Below are positions 12,011-23,050 of a stretch of DNA of 64,000 nt, piece after piece; within the stretch, counting starts at the first letter, position 1; the number at the start of each line of letters is the position of its first letter. The notes under the pieces were generated by a model. The model was given only the letters and a program-made list of their open reading frames with translations, was not told the DNA's origin and made no database searches. Source of the stretch: Lentinus brumalis (Eukaryota > Basidiomycota > Agaricomycetes > Polyporales > Polyporaceae); assembly GCA_001792895.1 (NCBI GenBank), contig MARA01000006.1, positions 434,001 through 498,000 of the forward strand, in the 5' to 3' direction. The translations under genes and the position numbers were made by a program.

Positions 12011-14078
12011 ATGATGAGCACCCCTACCAAACACCTCGTCGTATTTCCCATGCAGATGTGGGGTGGGTGATGATGATCTTTTGCGGAGTCGCTGTTGACG
12101 GAGCTCATTCCAACCACAGGACATACCCGCTCTGTTTGCACCCTCGCCGCGCGTATCGTGAAGTTACGGCCGGTTACCATCACATTCTTCACCGCGGCGA
12201 GTGTCTACGAGCGCGTTAAGGCTGAGATAGCGCGAGACTTCGAACCCGGAGAGGAGGACAGCGCTTCACATATCAGGTAAGGGGTCATTGTCCTCGTCAG
12301 AAGTCGTGCGCTCACCATCCAGGATCGTAGGCTTGTCGCTCTGGAATCGGGGACCGACCCACATGACATGTATACTATCCAAGTGGCTTTCGGCGCAGCC
12401 CTGGAGAAGCTCCTCGCTGGCCAGGCCGTAGTCTGCGTGAAGACTGGCACCAGCTACGAACCGCCTGCCGCACGCCCCTCGGCTGTTCTAGTTGACGTGG
12501 GTCTCGTTGTCATGGCATGTGCGTTCGGGGACCTGATGAACATGACAGAGCTTCCTTTACTTTGCATTCCAAGCCGCTCGCAAGCACAGAGACGCCCTCA
12601 AGGTCTATGCTTGGTTCGCGTCCTCGACTCTTGTATTCTTTGGAATTTTCGCACAGGACTTAGAAACCCTGGCAGAGCAAGAGGCTGCTCGACGAGGTGT
12701 ATCGTTTGAGACTGCCGCCTGCGATGTACGTGTCTTCGCGCGAGCATACCGGGTGCTGCTGACGGTTGTGGCAGCTCGTGACGTCGACGGAGGGCAAAGT
12801 GATCCGCACGCCATGCATGCCTCCAATGTACGACTATGAATTTCACCCGCAGGACGTAAGGCATACCCTACACGGCCCGGGTGTCATGGAGGTATCTGAC
12901 ATGGATGCGCACACAGTTTCCGTTTGTGCCCGCCTTCGTTGCTAACGTCCTCACCAAGGCTACTCGGTGCGCATAGCCGACCAAGTAACTTGCGTCATCA
13001 TGCGTATCCTGACACTTCGCTTCTAGGGTGGTGCGGGAAGTCGATGGGATGGTTACCTTTGATGCTGCCGACTACTCCCCGAAGCTGCGAAGGCGGTACG
13101 AGCTTGGTTCGCGGAGAGAAAGCGCAGGATCTACTACGCCGGTCCTCTAATCCCACACGGGAGGGATGCCGAGGCAAACGAGCTGAAACAGTCCCAGCAG
13201 TCAAAGAAGATCGTGAGATTCCTCGAGGAGAAGCTCGCATCGCATGGAGAGAGATCCGTGATTTATGTTAGTCGTCCTGTCATCCATTCGCTACGCGATT
13301 TTGACAGCGGCGACTCATACAGATCTCCTTCGGATCGCTGTTCTGGCCTACGGACAACGCAAAACTCTGGGCAGTATTGGAAACGATCATGGAGAAGAAC
13401 ATACCCTTCGTACGTCTTCACAGTGAAACGCAAGTCCTCGTGAAACGCTCACGATTTCTCAGGTCATGAGCTGCGCTGCAGAGTTCTTCCGGCCTCCGGA
13501 GGGCATGGATGATAAGCTCTCCGCTTACGGAAACGCCATCGTGGCCAAGTGGGTCCCTCAGCAAGCGCTGCTGGAACACCCCGTGCGTGGTTCTGTTCTG
13601 ACCACAATGATCATCGAAAACTCGAAGCTGACGATTCAATTCTCAGGCCACGGGATGGTTTCTCTCCCACGGAGGTCTGAACGGCACGATAGAGACGATC
13701 ATGGCCGGCATCCCCTTGTGCGTACCTGCACATCTTTGCTCGCAGTTATGCTCACACTGGCACAGGATTGTCTACCCAATAGACGCGGACCAACCTGTCA
13801 ATGCCATCCACCTATCCGAGAACCTGAATATCGCGTACGAGCTCATCGAAGTACGCAACGGGAAGGGCGCAGGGCCCATCTATCGCAACGGCAGGGTGCC
13901 AATTGGCACCATTGAGGCGGTGAAGAGCGAGATGCGCGAAGTGCTCGAGCGCGCGTTCGGGGAGGACGGGGCACAGAAGAGAGCCAGGCTCGAAGCATTG
14001 CGACAAACCTTGCAATCTGCGTGGTCCGACGCAGGAGTTGCCAAGCGCGATGTGGAGACATTCTTGGACGAGATCTAG
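12011..14078 (+). pseudogene. UDP-glycosyltransferase copy 1 (GT1 family) with a one-base frameshift
   Basis: Family-1 glycosyltransferases move a sugar from a UDP-sugar to small acceptors. The exon plan matches intact copy 3 almost base for base: 12011-12062, 12120-12276, 12331-12496, 12549-12725, 12775-12855, 12917-12966, 13027-13266, 13323-13409, 13463-13582, 13647-13717 and 13766-14078. The N-terminus (HLVVFPMQMWGHTR) and the UDP-binding signature (WVPQQALLEHP...GWFLSHGG...DADQP) are present. The seventh exon is 240 nt where phase requires 241: after TAC TCC CC at 13073-13080 one base is missing. Upstream reading then leaves the conserved GPLIP segment out of frame. This may be a real inactivating deletion or an assembly error in a C-run. 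Every other junction is intact, so decay is recent if real. Confidence 0.75.
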
Positions 14079-15092
14079 TCGTGCTGGCGGCGTAGCAGTT
14101 GTTCAGCCGGGTGGGCGCCGCCAGTGCCGCAACGGGCTATTAAGGGGGCCTTGTAGTTCCTTCCAAGTGACTGATCTCTATCAGGACTATTGCGTCAACG
14201 ACCTTCGACCATATGGAGGTCACATCTTTGTCTCGTGCGCTCAACAACATCCCCTTCGTTCTCAATCATTTCTCAACGACCGGTGGCGAAGATACTCTGA
14301 CTTGCGGCCACTTGGCGGGACACATATTCACAAGCTGCGCACCAGGCCTCGCAAATCCATGCGCTGCGGACGGCAGGCTGAATGATATATCGGCACCGGC
14401 CTCAATTGAGGGACAGCAGAGGATCTTCACGCTAATCGGCTGAATCTTCGGTTGGCGTTGGCGCATGATGCAGTGTTCAAGGCGCATCGATGACACCTCT
14501 TCATTTCCGACCTTGTTGAGTGGCCGCTGTGTTACCCACGCATCACCATGAAGATGTAATTATTTGCGATCCAATCTCTATGTGGAGTTTCGCTGACCTT
14601 GTTATCCGGTACAGTCTCACTTCCGGCGGTGATCCCTGGGGCACTTAGTTGATGCTCGCAGTCCTCAGTACTGCTGTGAGTAGGCAGAGGTTGGCAGAGC
14701 CCTGGCGGACACCCTCGGCTAGTCCTTGATATCGTCCTGTTATGGGAGAAGATCGGCCAGTCTATATGCAAAACCATTGGAGCGCCAGATTGACATATCC
14801 GTTCTCTTCCAGTTGTCTTCCGTGTAGAGCGGGCTATGCAGTGCAGGCCGCTCGACTGGTGCGTGCGCGGAGAACGTGGCCATCGACTGATGGTACGCGA
14901 CAAAGTTCTCGTTACCTGGCATCGCACAAACCCGTCGTACCCGCCTCTTACCGGATAGAAGCCGGTCTACATGCCATCAGATATTCAAGCAGGCTTTTGA
15001 GTACGTGCTATATATACAGTATAGGTTCTGACCCAGGTGAAGGATTACAACAACCTTCAGCCTCCGAGCCTCCCAGATCCTGTCCCCGCATG
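14079..15092. other. Intergenic between glycosyltransferase copies 1 and 2
   Basis: No coding potential stands out. The interval holds the 3' end of copy 1 and the promoter of copy 2. I see no repeat or RNA gene. Confidence 0.4.
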
Positions 15093-17047
15093 ATGACCGC
15101 CAACAAAGGAAAACATGTGGTACTATTCCCGGTACACCTATGGGGTGAGACGAACAGATTGCTGTTGTGGACATTTTTACCGAGGACGTCGTGGTGATAG
15201 GGCATACACGCACGATGTGCACGCTGGCCGCGCGTCTTGTCAAGCTGCGAGAGGCTACTGTGACGTTCTTCACGGTCCCGTCGTTCTATGATAACGTCCA
15301 AGCAGAAATCGCCCGAGAGTTCTTACCTGGAGAGGAGCTTCTCGCATCGCGCTTACGGTGAGTCGCGGGTACTTATATTGCGCCGCAGATCGTGCTCATG
15401 GCATGCGTACCGCTGGCACCTAGGCTGATTGCTGTCGAGCAAAGTCATGATCTCCACGATACTAGCGGATCTGAGGCTGCGTTTAAGATTGCTTGGGGCA
15501 AGATGCTGGACCGTCAGCCTCTGGTGTGCGCCAAGACCGGGGCAGAGTTCGAACCTCATTCCGTCCTCCCAAGTGCAGCCATCTTGGATGTGAGTAACAG
15601 CAATGATAGTAGCAGCCGGCAGTGGTCGGGGTCGGCCGCTTCTTCATGGGCCTGAACACCACCAGCGGAGGGAACGACGGCCCAGTCGAGACGATAGAGG
15701 AGGTAGATGCACCCGTACCTCCTTCTCAAGCTTTCTGTGAGTTGACTTCGAGCCGGCTTAGATATTGACCTCCATGAAGGGCAAGCTCGTCAGAGACCCC
15801 TTCAACCCACACATGTACGACTACGAGTATAATCCTCAAGAGGTAAGTTACCTCTACAATGACGATACATCCCCTCGCTGACAAGAATGCTTCAGTTCCC
15901 ATATCCGCCAGGCTTCATTGACAACGTGATGGCGAGAATCCCTGAGTCAGTCACACAGCAAACTCCGAGATGTTCATGGCTGAGTTCCCCTTCGATCCCA
16001 GGATTCTGGAAGAGACGGAGGGTATTGTGACTTTCGATGCCGCCGACTACGCGCCGCACGCGGCAAAGCAACTTCGGGCATACTATGCAAAGACAGGCCG
16101 CAAGGTCTATTACACCGGTCCACTGATTCCCCAACGCCAAGAAGACACATCCAAGGACCAGCGTTCCGAGGAGGTGACCAAGTTCCTCGACGAAAAGCTG
16201 ACCTCTCATGGCGAGGGCTCTCTCATCTATGTGGGTCGGGACCCGAGCAAGACAAGTCTCGTTAATTCTGACGTGCACATCTGGCTAGATCTCCTTCGGA
16301 TCCCTCTTCTGGCCAGTCGACAATGCGAAGCTTTGGGCTGTCCTTGATGTAATCATGGAGCGCAACATTCCCTTCGTACGTCTACGTGGCACAGCCCGGG
16401 TTTTCACGATAAACTCATCCATGTCCTAGGTCATGAGCTGCGTAGCTGCGTGGTTCTCAAAGCCGCCGATAGAGATGCAAGAGAAGATCACGCGTTACAG
16501 TCACGGCATCATGGCGGACTGGGTGCCGCAGCAAACGCTGCTTGCCCACCCGGTGAGTAATCGCACAATTGATGCGCATGTTATGGACATCTCAGATGAG
16601 CTCTCAGGCGACGGGGTGGTACATCTCTCATGGTGGTCACAATAGCACACTCGAGACTATCTTGGCTGGAATCCCCACGTCAGTCACCTTCACTTCGTCG
16701 GCTACGGAACATCAGACTCACGCTATACTCCTAGAATATTGTGGCCTATCTCAGGGGATCAGCCTGCAAACGCCGTTCATCTTTCCGAGACCCTTGATGT
16801 CTCCTTCGAGCTCATTGAGGTCCGGCATGGAGCGGGTGCCGGACAGATCTACCGCAACGGTCGAGTGCCCGTCGGCACTGTAGACGCTGTCAAGGCGGAG
16901 ATGCGGGATATACTGGAGCGCGCATATGGCGAAGAAGGAGCGAGGAAACGCGCGAACATTTTGAGCCTTGGGAAGACACTGCAGACTGCGTGGTCGGAGA
17001 ATGGTATCGCCAGAGGGGAGGTCGAGGCGTTGCTGGACGCAATCTGA
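15093..17047 (+). pseudogene. UDP-glycosyltransferase copy 2 with a shortened, unspliceable central region
   Basis: The first exons (15093-15144, 15201-15357, 15424-15589) have exactly the lengths of the intact copy (52, 157, 166 nt), and the second half is complete. It includes FDAADYAPHAAKQ, the GPLIP segment, ISFGSLFWPVDNAK and the UDP-binding signature WVPQQTLLAHP...GWYISHGGHNSTLE...ISGDQP, ending LLDAI at 17047. Between 15590 and about 15785 the stretch matching two exons of copy 3 is reduced to about 195 nt. No acceptor of normal spacing restores the frame: direct reading meets TGA, and the only in-frame acceptor leaves a 26-nt intron. About 40-70 residues of the acceptor-binding N-domain are therefore missing or replaced. 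An alternative ATG lies at 15090. A functional short isoform cannot be excluded. Confidence 0.65.
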
Positions 17048-18135
17048 GTTTGGTTCTAAGTATGCGTAGAATGTGCGACTGCATAGAAGACTGTCAGATG
17101 CCCAGCGGGATTTTTCTAGGTATCAGTACATCAAGTTGTACAACTTGTACTGTACAAGCAAACAGACAAGGCGTCCGAGGGTGCCCCGTTACTCGGAATC
17201 AAAAAAGGATCTCCTTGCTCCCTGCCTAGTATCTCATATACATATCTTTGTTGACATTGGACGCAATTCTGCTCACGCATAAAGGCACAATGCGTTGATC
17301 CACACATCAGAAATAGCACTTGCAGACCAGAAGCTTCGCTCATCGTATGCGCGCACAGCGGGGAGGGGGAGGTCAAGGGCCAGGTTGAACGTTGATCAGC
17401 GAACATCATAGCTAGTGGCACTCAGACTGGCAGGTCAAAGCAGCAGTGGCGCTGTAGCGCCTAATCCAGGCTCGTGTTCGAACCACCACCACGCCACGTT
17501 GACACAGACTCTCGAGCACGATAAGATACTCGGTATTGCATACAAGCTTTGTCTGCTGGTGTATTGCCAGCGGTGGGCTCAGCCGTAGATCACCGTGGTG
17601 GGCGGCGTGAAACATACATTGATACTGACCACACTCGAGCGCGAAACAGTCTCGTCCTTGACGTTATCTCATACTTCAGGTATCAGGACCAACGCAACGC
17701 GCCCTGGGATATCTGCTGGGCGTATCGTTCTGTTTCCTTGATGACATGCAGCGGCTTTGCGACAAGGTGCGTCCGCCACGGTTCGCTAAATGCCATGGCC
17801 CACGGCTAAGCACGATGTGTAGCCCGCCCTGCGTGGAGATCAATGACCCACAGGTATCCCTGACGCGTTACTCAGTAGTCGGGCAGAAGTGCACGCCAGG
17901 CGCTGCCTGACTACAGAGCTTTTGTCTGTCGGCCTCGCCGCCGAACGCGTTGTCTCCGAACGGCAAACCGGAAATATTGCACTGCTGGGCCAATGAAACA
18001 CGGAGCGGCTGTGTAAAATGCAAATGGCGGCAGCGCTCCCGCTATGCACGCATATAAGACATCCCTGTCCGCTGTGTCATCACAGGCCGTTCATCTCCCT
18101 CACTGTCCATTTCTCCCGCTATACAGACTAAAAAA
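17048..18135. promoter_or_regulatory. Intergenic; promoter of glycosyltransferase copy 3
   Basis: A CCAAT box (17990-17994) and a TATAA box (18053-18057, about 80 bases before the ATG) are followed by a pyrimidine-rich leader. No gene is recognised in the rest. Confidence 0.5.
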
Positions 18136-20268
18136 ATGACCGTTGGTACCAAGAAGCACGTCGTGGTATTCCCGATGCAGATGTGGGGTAAGTAAGCTCG
18201 TATTGAGTACGACAACGCATAGACTCACTCGCGATACTTGCCAGGTCATACCCGCACGATGTGCACCCTGGTCGCGCGGATGGTGAAGCTGCGGAACGTC
18301 GCCGTCACCTTCTTCACCACCTGCGGCTTCTATGACCGCGTCTCAGCCGAGATTGGACGCGACTTCCACCCGCATGAACAGCACCTTCAAGCTCGTATCA
18401 GGTGAGTTCGTCAGCATCGTTATCTGCGTGCAGTTACTGGTCGCTGATGTTACATGAGCGCCATAGGCTTATTGCTCTTCAAGAAGGGGCAGAGGTGCAT
18501 GACTCCAGGGGCGTTGAGGCCGCATTTGAAGACGCCTGGCTCAAAATCGTCAACGATGAGCCTCTAGTGTGCACGAAGACCGGTACGACGTTCGCAACAC
18601 ATCCCGGTCGTCCGGCCGCTGCTATCCTCGACGTGAGTGCCTCGAACGTCTTTCTTGTGCTCTCAGCTCTCAGCTAAAATGATGCATGATAGATGTTCGT
18701 CCCGAATGCATTCGAGGTCGTTCGGAAACGCAGCGCCGGCGCTGTGAAAGTGTACATATGGGTGCCGGTCGCGACCCTCAGCATTCCTATGTCCTTCGGC
18801 AGAGACTTCGAGCCGCAAGCTCGAGCCGAGGCCGCACGCAGGGGCGTCTCCTTCGACTCTGTTTGTCTCGAGGTCAGTCCGGTTGCACGTCTTCCATGCT
18901 TGGATCTTGAGGCTGACTACTGAGCTGTGCGAACTCATCAGATGTACCTGTCGAAGTCGAGCGACTCGGACGGTATTGTACGCTCGCTGTGTACGCCTCC
19001 AATGTATGCCTACGAAGCCCATCCTCAGTCCGTATGTCACTATTTTGCGCAGTCCCACGTATGTGCGAGCACTAATCATGAACTGCTTAGTTCCCGTTCC
19101 CTCCTGAGATGGCTGGGAACATTCTGGTCAAAGTCGGAGGGTGAGTGCCGTGATACTTGTCTCTATGTAGTATGTCGCTGGTTGAGCCGATTATCATGAT
19201 AGAAACATCCTGAAGTGCGATGGATTGCTGACCTTTGACGCGGCGGACTACTGCCCGAAAGCAACGGAGGCTATGCGTACATGGTTGGCTGAGACCGGTC
19301 GCAAGGTGTACTATGCTGGGCCGCTCATTCCGACAAACCCCGAGGACACCTCGAGCGACCCGCGTTCTGCCAGCATCCTCAAGTTCCTCGACGAGAAGCT
19401 GGCCACGAATGGTCCCAAGTCTGTGATCTACGTGAGTTTCGTGAATCTTCCCATCCTGAAGACGTTTCGATTGACTCGGGGGCTGCTTGCAATACAGATC
19501 TCCTTCGGGTCGATGTTCTGGCCAATGGATGATGCGAAGCTCCTGGCTGTTCTCGAAGTCCTCATGGAGAAGAAGATCCCATTTGTGAGTGCGCCTGCCC
19601 CTACTCATCAGAACCATAATGTAGACTCGCTCTGCTGAACAGGTTATGAGCGGTGCCGCCACGCTCTCGAGGAAGCCCCCACCCGAGATGCAGGAAAAAC
19701 TAGCCCGCTATGGCGACGCCATCATGGCGGACTGGGTGCCCCAGCAGGCGCTTCTAGACCATCCGGTATGCATTCCCCCTCCTCTTCCATCTTCGTGGCT
19801 GACGTGACCCGACAGGCTACAGGCTGGTACATCTCACACGGCGGGCATAACAGCACCCTCGAGACCATCATGACGTCTATCCCAACGTCGGTCCATCCGC
19901 ACGCCTTCTTCCGCGAGCACGATCGCTGACATGGTTCTTGTGTATGTCATTGCAGGATCCTTTGGCCCATCGACGCCGACCAGCCCATGAACGCCATCCA
20001 CCTGGCGGAGAACCTCGATATCGCATACGAGCTCATCGAGGTCCGGAACGGTGCCGGGGCAGGCAAGATCTACCGCACCGGGCGGACGCCTGTCGGCACC
20101 GTGGACGCGGTCAAGGCGGAGTTCCGGGACGTGCTCGAGCGTGCGTTTGGCGAGGACGGGGCGCGGAAGCGCGAGAAGCTGGCGGAGGTGCGGCGGACGC
20201 TGGAGGGCGCGTGGGCGGAGGATGGGCCGGCGCGGAAGGAGGTGGAGGAGTTCTTGGATGCTGTCTGA
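18136..20268 (+). CDS. UDP-glycosyltransferase copy 3 (GT1 family), intact
   Basis: Eleven exons (18136-18187, 18245-18401, 18467-18632, 18693-18872, 18942-19031, 19091-19140, 19203-19431, 19498-19584, 19643-19765, 19816-19886, 19956-20268) give 505 residues with every phase correct. The N-terminal acceptor domain begins HVVVFPMQMWGHTRTMCTL, with a conserved early His (HTR) in the position of the catalytic base of GT-B glycosyltransferases. The C-terminal donor domain contains ISFGSMFWP and the UDP-sugar-binding signature WVPQQALLDHP, GWYISHGGHNSTLE and PIDADQP. There is no signal peptide or clear membrane anchor, so a cytosolic enzyme is likely. Sugar and acceptor are unknown. It is the last of three tandem copies and the only one with no lesion. 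Confidence 0.92.
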
Positions 20269-20951
20269 AGGTATGCGGGCGCGCTTGAGGATGTAGATTT
20301 TGAAGAGTCTGATTGACATTCTTCTTCGAATACTTGCTGAGCGGAGTCGCTCAGAGAAGAGGTTTGAGGTAACATGTATAGACGTCCTTATTTGTGGTAC
20401 ATACACACGTACAGAAGCCCGTACCAGCGCGAGTGGACAGTCGTACCCTTGTTTGTCCGGCTTCAGAAGATCGACAACTCACGACCTGCAGCACCTGCTA
20501 CATAGCAGACACTGGAGCAGAATATGTGCAGGCGTGTCCTCGTTAGTATGGCTCGCACAAGGCCGAAGGTAGAAGCGTTGATGCTGCTGGGTATTGAAAT
20601 GTTCCATGCGGACGCGAATCTGTAGCGGATCGGTGGCACAAACTGGGATCTCGGAAAATTAGGCTTTGGATCGCTCGCTTGGATACCAGATCTGCGAGCA
20701 CTTCCTAACCATGCCGGTACGAACCGGAATGCACTTTCGCTGCGCAAGCTGCGCTGGCAGTTTGCTGGCAGTCGCTGTGCAAATCGACGCGTCCTGAACG
20801 AAGGATATGCACTAGACACTGCACGTGAGCGTGTTTCCCATCCCGTGATGCGGACGCGTTTTGTTGTCCCGAACGCGTTATGACCCCTATTTCTCTCCGT
20901 TTCTCTCCCTCCGCCGTCACAGCTGTACGGCCGATGGTGCACGATGGGTGA
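20269..20951. other. Intergenic; nothing recognised
   Basis: Short overlapping frames on both strands without motifs. The right end is pyrimidine-rich and probably the leader of the following gene. Confidence 0.4.
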
Positions 20952-22214
20952 GTGTTCTGCGTGCTATTGTGCTCAACGGGGCGGACAGGGGACAGCGGAG
21001 GACAATGGAGACTCGGAAGGGTCCTTAGCCGAGGTGTTTGGCGCAGTTTGTGGGCGGCAGCGGTGGTGATTTCGATATCGGGGCTTCTCTGCGCTCGAGC
21101 GTACTCTCTGCACTCATCTCTGCGCTACCCGTCTTCCTCCTCCCGACCTCTCTCGCAGCTGTCGCCATACGCATGCGCTGCCTGCCATGTCGTCCTACAG
21201 CAGCGCCAGTCTGAGCAGCAACGAACCCGCCAGCTCATCCCACTCCGACCTGCCCTCCAGCCCCTCCACCTCCCCGGACACCTCTGCGCCCTCCCCCTCA
21301 AACACTTCCCCTCCTCGGCCTCAGGGCACAGACATCAGACATCCCACCAGCGCACGCGCACCCAGACATACCCGCTGTCTCCCCCGCCGCCATTACTCGT
21401 CCCGCCTGCGCCGCGCAACCGCACCCTCACGCTCGATGCCCGTCCACACGGTATCGGCGTTGAACCCTCCACGCTCGTTGGCAAGAAGCTCTCGCGCGTG
21501 CACCGATCGCGCACGCACCCCTGCATCACCCTCCACTGCGCGGACGGGAGCGCGTTCCAGCTGCTCGTCGTCGGCTATGACCCGCACCATCGCGGCGTGC
21601 CCAAGGTCCTCGAGAGCGACTCGCCCGTCCTCAACCCCCGCGGCGCCGCCCAGTCTGCGCACGCCGACCTCGGGCTCACCATCACTCACGCCGCGTCCAT
21701 CACGCTGTCCGACAAGGCGTTCCAGGCGCTCCCCGGGCCATCTTCCGGTGCTAAGGCGGGTGGCCTGGAAGGGCTCGCGAAGGTAGGGAAGCAGCGGGAG
21801 GACAGATGGACGCAGCGCCATGCTGCATTCGCACTCAAGTTCGAGCAGGAGCAGGGCTGGCATTGCGTGTGGGCGACGATGGCCGAGTACGACGAGGGGG
21901 GGCCTGAGCGGTGCGTCTTCCGCAACTATGCCGACGTCTACCTCGACAGCCTCCATCCCCCCACCCCTACCCCAACTTCCGCCCCTGCCGACCGCACTTC
22001 TCATGGCTCAATGCATGCCCAAGCTGCTACTCATCACCCCGACTCCGCTGCGAATTCCAAACCCCAAGGTCGCGGTGGCCCCGGGCACGGCGGGAAAGGA
22101 CGGCGACGGAACCACAAAAAGAAAAACAGTCCAGGCCAGGGACAAGGTCCTGCCAACGGTCCTCAGCCTGCCAGCTCGTCACCTCCCTCGCGCAGCACGC
22201 CGAGGGGACGGTGA
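20952..22214 (+). CDS. Uncharacterised protein with basic Gly/Pro-rich tail; 5' end uncertain
   Basis: From about 21390 to 22214 the frame reads like a real protein. A folded-looking core runs from RNRTLTLDARPHGIGV through HPCITLHCADGSAFQLLVVGYDP to FEQEQGWHCVWATMAEYDEGGPERCVFRNYADVYL. A disordered tail with GRGGPGHGGKGRRRNHKKK suggests nucleic-acid binding. The 5' part of the same frame, back to an ATG at 20952, looks like non-coding sequence. A better-looking Ser/Pro-rich N-terminus starts at an ATG at 21187 in a different frame. No good splice pair joins the two. A tiny first exon at 20944-20947 (ATGG, followed by GTGAGT) spliced to 21325 would restore the core frame. I do not recognise the family. 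Confidence 0.5.
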   Translation: MFCVLLCSTGRTGDSGGQWRLGRVLSRGVWRSLWAAAVVISISGLLCARAYSLHSSLRYPSSSSRPLSQLSPYACAACHVVLQQRQSEQQRTRQLIPLRPALQPLHLPGHLCALPLKHFPSSASGHRHQTSHQRTRTQTYPLSPPPPLLVPPAPRNRTLTLDARPHGIGVEPSTLVGKKLSRVHRSRTHPCITLHCADGSAFQLLVVGYDPHHRGVPKVLESDSPVLNPRGAAQSAHADLGLTITHAASITLSDKAFQALPGPSSGAKAGGLEGLAKVGKQREDRWTQRHAAFALKFEQEQGWHCVWATMAEYDEGGPERCVFRNYADVYLDSLHPPTPTPTSAPADRTSHGSMHAQAATHHPDSAANSKPQGRGGPGHGGKGRRRNHKKKNSPGQGQGPANGPQPASSSPPSRSTPRGR

Positions 22215-22614
22215 ACGGTTTTCACCGTCTCGTGGCAACGGGGGGCGCAACGGCGCTTATACGACTGGGCCAATAAGGTCGTGACAAACGTCCCCGTCAT
22301 GCTTTCCTCGGGATCAGACCTCGACGTCTCCAGGGCCTTGGCTTGGAAGATGTGTTGTCCCGAAGGCTTGACAAGCCCCACCGACTCGGAATCGAAGCTG
22401 TCGCGCAAATCCGACCATCCTTTGTCCCGACACCCTCATAGCCCTCATCACCTGCATGTATATCTACATAAGCGACACCTCCCAACGTATAAGTACAGCC
22501 ATCCCCTCATCAAACTAGTCCTGTACTACATCTTGTATACCGCACTCGTCACACTCACACGCACCTCGACTACTTACCCCCACCAACTCACAACTCATCA
22601 CGCCGCATCGCATG
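22215..22614. other. Left flank of retrotransposon insertion
   Basis: 3' flank of the preceding gene and pre-insertion DNA. The last five bases (GCATG, 22610-22614) are the left copy of the target-site duplication. No gene is seen. Confidence 0.6.
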
Positions 22615-22867
22615 TGTTACGGATGTGACATCGCGTGGCAGCGCGCACGGACCACTCGAGCGCCGCTATATATATCCCTACGCTCCCTTATTACGCGTTC
22701 CTCAGTTGGTCTTCCACCTACTGAGGTACGCGTCCCTTCCCGCCGTCGTCGTGTAGCGTAGCTTACTCACGCCATGTACCGTAGCTCGGTCTAACGGCTA
22801 CTAGGTACTTATTATACAGTTGGTCTTCCACCTACTGAGCTCGGTCTAACGGCTACTAGCATTAACA
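22615..22867 (+). repeat. 5' LTR of the copia element
   Basis: Begins TGTTACGG and ends ATTAACA. It contains a TATATATAT promoter box at 22667-22675. Two short internal repeats each occur twice: TTGGTCTTCCACCTACTGAG and CTCGGTCTAACGGCTACTAG. A hairpin with arms CCTCAGT/ACTGAGG surrounds the first copy of the former. Confidence 0.96.
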
Positions 22868-22883
22868 GGTTATGAGCCCTGCG
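22868..22883 (+). promoter_or_regulatory. Primer-binding site for a half tRNA-iMet
   Basis: The 16 bases GGTTATGAGCCCTGCG start immediately after the LTR. Their complement, CGCAGGGCTCATAACC, is the 5' side of the anticodon stem-loop of fungal initiator tRNA-Met. Copia and Ty5 are known to prime from such a cleaved half-tRNA instead of the CCA end. Confidence 0.75.
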
Positions 22884-23050
22884 TCGGCTTGATCCCCGTA
22901 GATCAGCCCGCAGTAGCCGTTCCCTGGAGTGTGACCACAGCACCCATTCTAAGTGTGCATTCCATTCTTCTACCATACGCTTCCCTCCCTATCGCCCTCG
23001 GTCCATAGTCGCGCATCTAGTCGTCTCCTATACGCATACAGTCGCCCGAC

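Noticed and set aside
17455..17500. TTCGAAC within a short inverted context, suggesting a tRNA or tRNA-derived SINE
   Set aside because: The possible acceptor stem (GTGGCG/CGCCAC) encloses only about 40 bases and no anticodon arm can be drawn.
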